From Procambarus clarkii (lineage: Eukaryota > Arthropoda > Malacostraca > Decapoda > Cambaridae): a stretch of 64,000 nucleotides of DNA. The translations under genes and the position numbers were made by a program. This document shows, piece by piece, positions 49,101 through 61,100 of the stretch. How positions within the stretch are numbered: the stretch's first letter is position 1; each line of letters begins with the position of its first letter. The notes beneath the pieces were generated by a model. That model ran no database searches. It worked only from the letters and a program-made list of their open reading frames with translations, and was not told the DNA's origin. Location of the stretch: assembly GCF_040958095.1 (NCBI RefSeq), contig NC_091220.1, positions 18,816,393 through 18,880,392 on the forward strand, written 5' to 3'.

Positions 49101-52100
49101 CTTCATAATTCATGTGAGAGATTTCTAATTTGTGGGATTAACTTTGTCATTCTTCGCTGAACGCGTTTAAAGTAACTTTACCTGAATTTACCTTAGGGGC
49201 CACCAACACTAGTGGCCTCGACGAGGACAGGAAGCCGGCGGCTTGTCAAAGCCCCACTCCACCCATTTGTCCTGATGATTTTATTGTGCTGGATTTTTAA
49301 AAATTCTGAGGTTTTGGCATTTACAGTTTCGACGGGTAGGCGGTTCCATCCGTTTATAACCGCATAGGTCCATTTCTACATTTCTTACCGAGTATCTTTT
49401 CATGACAATTGATAATATAAACATATCAAACTATTACAATAATGTGAAACCAAATGCAAGCGAAGTAAGCGTGCCGTGGGTCCGTTTAACGATGCTATCT
49501 ACTCAGGGAGCGACCGCCTGCCTCCAATAAGAATTACCCGTCAATTTCGACGGTAGATTTAACCACTTATAATAACACCTAGGAGACAAATGCTACCGTT
49601 ACCTCCTGTGTAAGGAATCCTTCAGAATCTTATATTCCACATATGTCAGACCAATCCTGGAGTATGCAGCTTCAGCTTGAAGTCCCTATCTAATCAAGTA
49701 CAAATTGGAGGTTCAAAGGTATGCCACCAGACTATATGTACTTGAGTGTAAATTGCACGATAACTATAAAAATAAAGAAATCCCCCACGTCAAATTACTT
49801 AGATGTGTGATAATGGAATGAGGGAGAAAATTCTTAGGAGATATAAGTATTTTTCTCCAATGGGAGCTGAGGGGTATGAGCTACGAGGCCAGCCCGCCCA
49901 TATATCCATCCTGTGAGCAAGTATGGGAGCTGAGGGGTATGAGCTACGAGGCCAGCCCGCCAATATATCCATCCTGTGAGCAAGTATGGGAGCCGAGGGC
50001 TATGAGCTACGAGGCCAGCCCGCCCATATATCCATCCTGTGAGCAAGTATGGGAGCTGAGGGGTATGAGCTACGAGGCCAGCCCGCCAATATATCCATCC
50101 TGTGAGCAAGTATGGGAGCCGAGGGCTATGAGCTACGAGGCCAGCCCGCCCATATATCCATCCTGTGAGCAAGTATGGGAGCTGAGGGGTATGAGCTACG
50201 AGGCCAGCCCGCCAATATATCCATCCTGTGAGCAAGTATGGGAGCCGAGGGGTATGAGCTACGAGGCCAGCCCGCCAATATATCCATCCTGTGAGCAAGT
50301 ATGGGAGCCGAGGGCTATGAGCTACGAGGCCAGCCCGCCCATATATCCATCCTGTGAGCAAGTATGGGAGCCGAGGGCTATGAGCTACGAGGCCAGCCCG
50401 CCAATATATCCATCCTGTGAGCAAGTATGGGAGCCGAGGGCTATGAGCTACGAGGCCAGCCCGCCCATATATCCATCCTGTGAGCATGTTGTTGTTGTTG
50501 TTAAAGATTTAGCTACTCAGGACGAAGTGTCCATGTAGCACGGGCTATGGTGAGCCCGTGCTACATGCGAGCAATGCTAGAGACGTTAGAAGCACATGTT
50601 GGAATGGTAATAAATGAACTAAACTCAGAAATAGGAAAGCCAGATGTATTAAAGCCCACGTCAGCATTAACTGCCAGTAGGCCTAATGCTGTATTCCTGT
50701 CTTTCTGTGATGACACAATACAACACGTTTATTGACTCAATAAAATACTTACCGAAAGGATGGAGTATCTTAGGCTGTTACAAGTCCCTCGAGGGGCTCA
50801 CAAATTTACTTGGGGCATACACACTACATAGCATAATTATATTATATCAATGGTTCAAGTAAGTTTATTGAGGTAATTAAATACATCTCAAAAGGTTAGA
50901 GTAGCGTATGCTGTTTCTACCCTCGTCTATTTAAGGTCCATCAAAGGGCTCACAAATCCATATAGTACACAAATATTAATCTTTACACACAGAGATCACA
51001 CTAACGTGATGCATCAGAGGAACAAATCCACAAGGGCCGTGACGAGGATTCGAACCTGCGTCCGGGACCATCCCAGACACTGCCTTAATCGACTGAGCTC
51101 TTTTTAACTCTTTTTTACCATGTCGTAGCTCAGTCCATTAAGGCAGTGTCTGGGATGCTCTCAGACGCAGGTTCGAATCCTCGTCACGGCCCTGGTGGAT
51201 TTGTTCATATTTAATCTTTGTTTTAGTAGACATAACAGACTTAACAATTTGGAGATGTTACAACATAAAGCCATAAGAATAATCTTGAGATGTCCAAGAA
51301 ATGCAATGCTCGAGATAATGAGGATAGAATTAAACTTACAGAGTATTGGGGGATAGAATTTCAGAGATAAATGTAGCTTGGGTGATTAGATTAATGAGAG
51401 GCGGAGGATCTAATGACATCAATTATGTGACGTCCAAAGGTACCTACGTCATCTATATGGAGTTCTTCATTGTGCCTTTGCATACATAGGTGTCGCACAG
51501 TGTTCATTGATGGTATTGATGATTCAGGAATAGGGAGGGGGGGGGGGAGACCCCCAAGAGAGAATAGGGACTGGAGGAGGAGGTGGAGGCGGCCCGGGAA
51601 TAAGGGATGGGTGATAGGGGGAGGCTAAGGGTGGGTTTGAAGGGGGGGGGGGGGGGAAAGTCTCTAGGGGCGGTAATGGGGGGTTGGGGGTAGAGGTGGT
51701 GACAAGGGAGGCGACGCTGGCAAAGGGAAACGAGGTGAGGTAAAGATTTGCCAGTCAGGTCACCCATTTGACTCCTGCCTCCTAGGCTACGACGCCCCAC
51801 TGTACCCCACCAGGCCCACCCTACACCCACACTCAGCCCCACCCTACACCCACACTCACCCCCACCCTACACCCACACTCGGCCCCACCCTACACCCACA
51901 CTCGGCCCCACCCTACACCCACACTCGGCCCCACCCTACACCCACACTCGGCACCACCCTACACCCACACTCAGCCCCACCCTACACCCACACTCAACCC
52001 CACCCTACACCCACACTCAGCCCCACCCTACACCCACACTCAGCCCCACCCTACACCCACACTCAGCCCCACCCTACACCCACACTCAGCCCCACCCTAC

Positions 52101-55100
52101 ACCCACACTCAGCCCCACCCTACACCCACACTCAGCCCCACCCTACACCCACACTCAGCCCCACCCTACACCCACACTCAGCCCCACCCTACACCCACAC
52201 TCAGCCCCACCCTACACCCACACTCAGCCCCACCCTACACCCACACTCAGCCCCACCCTACACCCACACTCAGCCCCACCCTACACCCACACTCAGCCCC
52301 ACCCTACACCCACACTCAGCCCCACCCTACACCCTCACTCAGCCCCACCCTACTCCCACACTCAGCCCCACCCTACACCCACACTCAGCCCCACCCTACA
52401 CCCACACTCAGCCCCACCCTACACCCACACTCAGCCCCACCCTACACCCACACTCAGCCCCACCCTACACCCACACTCACCCCCACCCTACACCCACACT
52501 CAGCCCCACCCTACACCCACACTCAGCACCACCCTACACCCACACTCAGCTCCACCCTACACCCACACTCAGCCCCACCCTACACCCACACTCAGCCCCA
52601 CCCTACACCCACACTCAGCACCACCCTACACCCACACTCACCCCCACCCTACACCCACACTCACCCCCACCCTACACCCACACAGCCCCACCCTACACCC
52701 ATACTCACCCCCACCCTACACCCACACTCAGCCCCACCCTACACCCACACTCAGCCCCACCCTACACCCACACTCAACCCCACCCTACACCCACACTCAC
52801 CCCCACCCTACACCCACACAGCCCCACCCTACACCCATACTCACCCCCACCCTACACCCACACTCAGCCCCACCCTACACCCACACTCACCCCCACCCTA
52901 CACCCACACTCAGCCCCACCCTACACCCACACTCAGCCCCACCCTACACCCACACTCAGCCCCACCCTACACCCACACTCAGCCCCACCCTACATTTAGA
53001 ATAATTCATTTTATCAGGGGACAGGAAGCCAGAGTGTATTCATACAAGTTAGTCTTATATCGAGTTCCCCCCCCCCTTCAAGGTCGAATTACTCCCCCCC
53101 CCCCCTAGGATGCAGCTCCACAACACGCTGACTAGCTCCTGGGTACATACTTACTGCTAGGTGAACAAAAACATTAGGTAAAAGAAAATATGCCCAACCA
53201 TTCCATTCCCGCACGGGATTCGAACCCGGAATTCTAGGTTATATGCAGAAAACGAACCCGACTGTACTACCCGGACCATATATATATTATATATATATAC
53301 ATATACTCTGGCTGCCTGTCCCCTGACACAGTGATTATAAAACTACTTCCAAGTTGGTGTATAGTTTAAATCTAAACTTGTCCAGAGATAACTTAGGGAA
53401 CCTTAACTAGATAAAGGGTAGAAATAACCTAAGCTACTCCATCCTTTTGAGATGTCATTACCTCAACAAACTTGAACAAGAGGTAATTGGCCACAGCTAA
53501 CTGCTCCAAACCTGACTCAACCAGTGACGGGCTGCCCCCCTTCCCCCACCCAAAAAAAAAATTAAGTCGTAGTCCTTAATTAATAAGTAATCGCAGTTTG
53601 AAATAAATGAGGGTAGATACAGCCTAAGCTACTGTATCCTCTTGTGATGTATTTGATTATCTCAATAAATTTATTGGAACTTATTAAGTAACCGCAAGTG
53701 GTGATTAAGATTTTAAAGTTTAGATTAAGTTCTAAAATCAAGCCCTCTGATGTTACAGCAAACCTATATATATATATATTATATCAAATAATATTTAACT
53801 TATGAAATCTAATATTTATATAATTCTATAAATTGGTTTAGTGTTGGACTTATCACCAGATAAGTGGAGACTGTAAATTCTGTAGTAACAAATTCGAAGC
53901 GCGCGCGTCTGTATTTTACCAATTATACTTTTTTTTCAAATAAATCCGGCGCTCATTACTGGCAGGTAAGTATATGGCCACAACGAAGACGATTAATTTG
54001 GCGCACAACGCTAAATCTGACGACGGGAAAACGGAAATGACCAATAGCGAGGCTGCAACTGTACCACGTGATCAGAGATGACCAATGGGGTTGCGGGCCA
54101 AGGTCACGTGTCTCGTCTCGTCCAACGGGGAAGAGAGAGAGAGACCCGAGGTGACCTGGAGGGCGACAGTAACAGGCCAAGGAGAGGGCAGAGGTACCGC
54201 ACTAGCCAGTTGACAGCAGGACACGTAACATCTTATCTCCTCACGTCTTATCACCGGGAGTAAGACAGCAGCATCATCAACTATGGACAGGTAGATCACG
54301 TCAAAAGGTAGAGTGGCTCCAGTGCTTAAAAGTGTGTACGCTGCGTATTTTAAGTCATTTGATTTCAAACTATTGACTTGGTCAGTTGTGTTTAAACAAC
54401 GCGTTCTGTGTAATTAAAGTGTGTAGTTGTGTAGTTGAAGTGTTGCTCCAGTAACTTAAGTTCTCGCGCTAAATTATTCGTGCATAAAATTGTTCGCTTG
54501 TACTTCGCATTTATAAAAGTAGCTTCTTCGCATTTAAGTCTTCCCAGAGGCTTGCTATATTGTTATAGTTGTTGTTGTTAAAGACTTAGCTACTCAGGAC
54601 GAAGTGTCCATGTAGTACGGGCCGGTGGTTAAACATAGGGGTGTAAGTGGTTATATGGTAAAGGCAACTTGGTAGTGGGTCAGTGTGGTGTTGAGGGAGT
54701 CTTACACGTGTGAGGGTCCGGCGGAAGTGCTAGAGCGGCACCTTGGGTGGTTCTTACCTGGCCGACGTGCACCCGGACCGTCACCGGGTAGGTATCATCT
54801 GAGGTGTCCCCCTACCATCAACACCCTCGCTTAAACCTCCTGTCCTTCGCTGTAGCAGCAGTGGACGGACAGCAATTCTTGGGTAACAGTAGTGGACGGG
54901 CCACCAATTTCGTGTGTCAGCCATGGACTGACAACAATTCTTGGGTGTAGGAGCAGTGGGCGGGGTGTATCTAGTGCACGTGTATGTCTCTCCCCCGTGA
55001 CTAGATAAGACACTCGTCCACTGACACATCCCTATATCTACAACTCCACCCACACCTCCACGTGACTTCCCTGGTACGCCGCTGCATTTGTCGTGTGACC

Positions 55101-58100
55101 TTTCTTTGGTGGTCTAGCTTTTTGAGCCATCTTGGTGCCATCATAAAGCTTGATCAGCAGGGCAATGTATCACGACTGAATCCTTCACTGTCAGCAGTCA
55201 ACGCCATGGAATTTTATTTTTAAGTTAATCTACTGTCACCTTATTGGGATGGGATAGTGTTTTAGTTAGGATGGGATAATGTAACTAGGCGCGTAATGTC
55301 GGCACTCTACTGGTAACTTGCGCTGTGCATGTGTACCGTTTTTAATCATATCACAGTTTAAGTTGCTAGATGATAGCTGCGTGACTGCATAGTATAGGCT
55401 GCCACACGGCACGGTTTAGCGCGTTAAAATGTGCAAGAAACCATTCCAAATGCATTTTGCATTACTAACTGGCGCGGTTGACTACCATCTTTGGGGAGGA
55501 CGGTGGTGATTCTCGTTCGGACGACGAGTACTCATACACACGTCACCGGGGGAGACTCGTCGCCGTCCTCACCAGCCGCGTGTTTGGATGACGAAAGTGG
55601 CTTCTGCTGACGTGCAGGCCAACGCCAGGAACTTTGTGAATGTGCTGATGTAATACTTGCCTCTGCTTGACCTTGGGCGTGTGGATGCGGGTGTATCTCT
55701 CCCGCTTGGCAATGATCTAAGTGTCACCGGGAAAGATACATCTGTGTCTATGCTTCTTCAATCTGGAATATGTTGGCATTTTGACCTGTTGCAATATTAA
55801 CGGGTTGAATGGTCACACAATCGACTTGAGAATGGTCCAGGACGGACCGAAACGTCGTCGTCTCTAGACCTTCTAGTGTGTGGTCTGGTCAATCTTAACG
55901 GGTTGGACTTTGTTATCTAGCAGTTTGTAGAGGTCTGCAAGAGTTTAGGAACTGTCAGTGTGGTAGGTTTATTGTCCCCATCACATTGTTAGTTACCTAA
56001 ACCTATGTCGACCTCATATCTACCTGCACTTCACGCTAAACTACACGCCCTCTAATTGAATATTTAGTCTTGTTAATTTTAAGTACTGTAGTAATATTAG
56101 TTATTATAAGTTCCATAACCCAATAACGTATTTCTATACGTTCTTGCCAACATAGGTTGTCCATTTAGTGATAATGTTACGTAAATGATAAATGTTAATA
56201 CTCGCTGTATACTCTATAGGACGGCGGCCAAATTGACTGTTTTGGCAACAAGATGTAAAGCAAATTGACGAAGTGCATAACGCTATTGTGGCCGAACTAC
56301 CGGTGAGTGGGGACCCAGTTTACGTGTATTTCGTGACTAGATCCAACACTCAACCGGCAGTTCTTCCCACACACTCTACATAACTCCCAATGGCACACGA
56401 GGCAACGTAATTATCCATACACCACTGATAAGAGATGTTTGATGAAGATTAAGCTAACCCAAGACGTTGGCACGGGCATGAATAACCCGTTCGATGGCTA
56501 TGCAAGTATGTTATAGCACACCTGCTAGGATGCGTGTCGCCCAGGTAATGCTGTAGCAGAGCTCATCACCGGGTAGCACTCATCCCGGTACTGTGTACTC
56601 TCTCTTTCGCCAAAAGTACAAAGTTCCTCGTATGTCCTCTATATTTTTAATTCTAATTTTGAATTGCAGTTTACGTGCTAGTGAAGTTTTAACATGTATG
56701 GCACCTTATTTTTTTTAACTCTTGGCTATGGGAATTTTGAGCTGCAGATTTTAAATATTTGTTTTACTTTTATTTTAAAGATGCTTCATGCATTTTTTAA
56801 AGTCTCCATAGACTTTAAAAGTGCTTTACCAAAATTTTCTACCATCACACATTGGGTCTGGCTACCAGTCATGGTTAATTTTACAAAATTTAGATTGTAA
56901 ACTAGTGGTAAAATGTTTATAAATTTAAAACTACGTAATTTTGAAGTGTTTATTTAATTGGTAATATTGTTTATAACTAAATAGAATCTTAACCCCCCTT
57001 CCTCCCCTCCAGGTGTCTGCATCTTTCAAGGTCTCTCTTTGAATGAGTCGGTGGGTAAATTTGGTGTCCTATAGCTGAAAGTGTTTATAGTGTTTACAAA
57101 AATTTTTTTTACATTTATACATTTTTATTTACATTCATTTTTTTTTACAAAAATTTTTTTTACATTTATAGTGTTTACAAAATTTTAACACTAATATTCC
57201 TGAACTTTTTAGTAACCTTCATCCGTAAAGTGGCACAATCCTAGCATAACTTGTAGGAATCTAGCAACATTAAATGGTTTTTTAATGATTCCTTCTTTTC
57301 ATCTTGTAGTCTAGATACAACTGCTCCCCAGCAAGGCACCAGAGGATGGTACCACTCTAGAGAAGAGCACTTGGACATGAAGGCCAATTGAATCTAGAAT
57401 TGCTACACCTCGCTTGTCCTGCCCAGAGCTAAAGCAACCCGTCCTCGACTACTCCATTACATCCAGCGGTCGTCCCCACAGACGCATTCATAAATGTTTA
57501 CATGCTGTTCATTCAAAACAGGAATTTTCTCATATATTTGCATATAGGTTAGGTGTTAAGTTCTGTTGGCAATTATTTGTAGTACGTGGGGTGAAGCATT
57601 TATTTTTTTTTTTTTCAGATCTTTGCTTGGAGGACGGGCTGAGTTTAAAGTTAACCAACAAATATACCTTAAATATTCTAGCACAAAGCCTCTGACTAGA
57701 ATGAAACTTCCTGTTCTCGCTTCATGACTAAATGCCGTGTACCTCTTGTCTACATTTCTTATTCTGTCACTTATAAATGCCTGAACAATTATGAAGTATA
57801 ATACAATACAGTAGTTGTAAACTCACAACTTGTAATGCTTAATACATTGTTCTGCTAACATAATTAGCCAAGATGTTATACTAGTTACTATTATATGTTT
57901 CATATGGGGGCAATAGGCCATCAGCAGTTTCCCTCTTCTCTTGTACAGAAAATTTATGCAAGATGTCAATGTCTTGTGCTGGTGTAAACAACCTACCAAA
58001 ATAAATTCTATTATAAAAGCCAAACCTTTGATTGAGGAAAATACCTTGACTGCTTTTGCATAATTATTTTATTTTAATAAATATTAAGTTATTTTTGCAT

Positions 58101-61100
58101 AATTCTGTGTACACAGCTGAAAATGTAATGTAAAATGCCTCAAATGTAAGCTGGAACTCTACTTAAAACTTGCTGTTAAACATTACTCTTACTGTCAAGG
58201 ACCTGAAAAGTTCTTTATGTATATAAAGATAAAGGCTAATTTTGGGAGAAAGGGAGGGGGACATTTTTAGTAAAATCTTTGTTTGTACATCTAAGGAATT
58301 GCTAGATTGTTTAAACTTTTGTCAAGGTACATGAGACGGTTTTAAATAATGCATTTTATTAAAAAAAACATTTATTTATACAAGGAGAGGGACAAAGTAT
58401 GAAGATAAAGTTGCATGTTGAAGCATGCAGTAGCTGTAAAGATATCTTGGATAAGTGATCATAAATACTTTATAGCTAATGAATCTATCTGTGGACACAG
58501 GGTTATACTGGATACAGCCTAGGCATATTTTTTTAAAAATGTAAAAAAAGTGATAACATTAGGTAGGTGTATGTAATTTATGTGTTCTCCTCCAGGCACT
58601 TTTAATTGCATGAACAAATTCCCCCACATGTACTGTCTCAATAAAACTAAGTTGTGTTAAATTTTTTTATTCTTCCACGATAGAAAACTGTTAGCATGTC
58701 AAAAGAACTGGATTTTTACTAGATGGCAAATTTTATTATATTAATTATTAGCCTGAATAATTGAATAATATTGGCTGGGTGGTGTTGACACTGAAGAGTC
58801 TGATTTGTGAAAGTGATCTTGGAGTTGTGCATATTGTTTTCTAATCTTAAATATTTAAAATCTAATAGAATATACCAAAAGAACAATCAGATTCTTCAGC
58901 CATTACGCCTCGGTTAGATATGCAGTTCAGTCTTTGTTGGATGCAGTGTATCTGCAAATTAGAAACCTTTCATATGAAGAGATTGAAACTGCTTAGGGTG
59001 AAAGAGACCATAATAGAACGAGAAACTGGATATAAATTTAGATTTAGGACAGACCTGGGTAAATACTGGTTTCATACCTGGTAATTTGTTCCACAATCAT
59101 TTCGACATACCCTTGCTGTTTCAAGTTTACGTTAGATATATTGTATATATAAAAGGATGGGTGGATGAGAGTTCTGTAATTCGAAACGATTCTGTAGTTT
59201 TTTCTTCTATTCGTATGTGTCGATACCATTACTTATTGGACTAGTTCTTCGCGGGACTATTTATTAGAGTTGAAGTGCATTGTCACAAGGAACCTCCTTT
59301 ATCCTGTTAACCAAAATGGTGAACACTTACCCTGTTCACAGGTGAACACTTGTTTCAATAGTTTTACTGTACTTTGGCTCTCAAGAGACGTCCAACCCAC
59401 ATTCTTTTACCCCCAGCAAACTTTAAAAAAAAATCCACACGGCCCCCCCTTCCCCACCCCACTCCCAGATTATTTACATACACAAAGATTATATACACAC
59501 TGAAGCCCTATGGTTCTGTTAATGATTAATCTGGCACCAATGCCCTCACTGGAAAATTTACACTCTGAAGCTGCTCAAGATCTTAAAGACGAAAAAAGTG
59601 CACTTTACCTTATTTCCAAGACACTGGCGGAAGTCATCCTTCATAGTACTAACGGACACCCTGTCATGAGGTCGTTTAGGGCCAGAGAGAGAAGGAACTA
59701 CATCTGCCAAATCTAAGCATGCCATCTGTAAAACAAAATCACCCAAAATTAAATCCTGTTAATATTTTAGTTAATATTTTAGTTAATACTAAAATAATAG
59801 TTTTCAGTAATCCATCTGCCACCCTTGTATGATTGATGCATCAACCTGGAGGAAATATTGCAATACTGTACTGTAGAGAAATATTAAAAATACTAGAGTA
59901 TTTGTTTCAAGGGGCCTCTAATACACTCACACTAGGGATCACTTTTTTCCCTTTCCTATTCTTCAATACAAAACACATTACAGATTATACTTAAAGTGGC
60001 TAAAAACTTCTCATAGCAATGTGTAAAGGTAAGCACCACTGCACTGACTTTCTCAAAAGCACATCTTCATAACCAGATCTTTTCTTATGTAGCCTTGCCT
60101 TGATGTATGAACCATTTTAACAAGTCCACTAAATTCCATGCCCTCGCTACTTATGCTTTCTCAATAAATACCACCCACCATGGCATTGCCAACACCACCA
60201 CACAAAAATGCCTCTGTACTCGTAAAAAAAAGAACATTCATTTAAATAATTATCAAAGATAGCGCCAAGACTGACTATTCTGTCCAGATAGTGCTATAAT
60301 TCCTAGATAACATTCAGGATGTCATTTAAATAGTAAAATAAACTACATTTAAAATGTAAATAACAACACGGAACGTCATAACTATATTTTTTTTTGCAAA
60401 TAGTTTGTATCACAACATTAACATGATCTATGCCTCTTATTACTTGGCAATGCCTATTAGCCCATCTTTGCACTAAGGTACTTGCAGCAGATACTTAATG
60501 TTTCATGCTGATTTTCATTGCACTATTACAATTTTGATTTAAAAGTTTTGAAAGTGATTTTATAAATCATTAAAGCTGTGGCTCAAGCGAACAAACATGC
60601 AGGCATAAAATACCATACAGGATACTTCACAATCTTATAATTAAAGCTGGGATTATATTTACAAAATTAAACCACAAAATTTGAATTATGAGAATTTGAA
60701 AAATAATAACATGAAATTATTGAAATTTGTACAGCCTTTCTGATAACCTATAACCCAAAGGATACCTGATCAACCAGGCTGTGACTCATACGTCAGCCGC
60801 GTCCAACAGCCTGGTTGATCAGTCCGGCAATCAGGAGGCCTGGTCGATGACCGGGCCGCGGGGACGCTAAGCCCCGGAAGCACCTCAAGGTAACCTAGGA
60901 GCAAAGTATTTCAGTGATTAGGGAGATGGCAGCACTCGGTTACAGCGTTACAAAACTGTTTATTTCTTACCTCACTGAAAACTGGATCCTGAGAAGTGTC
61001 CATAAAGTTCCTGTACATTTTCACAGCCTTAAGATAAGTTTCAATCTGTGCAATCTTGCTTTCTTCACGATCTATTGGGATAAATGATGGTAGCTGTTAG

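Noticed and set aside
49834-50538. Repeat proteins of 217 and 220 residues on opposite strands
   Set aside because: Created by a 63-bp period with no stops; treated as a finding about repeat birth, not as genes.
57414-57695. 93-codon plus frame
   Set aside because: No recognisable features; runs through a poly-T tract; more likely 3' UTR or intron.
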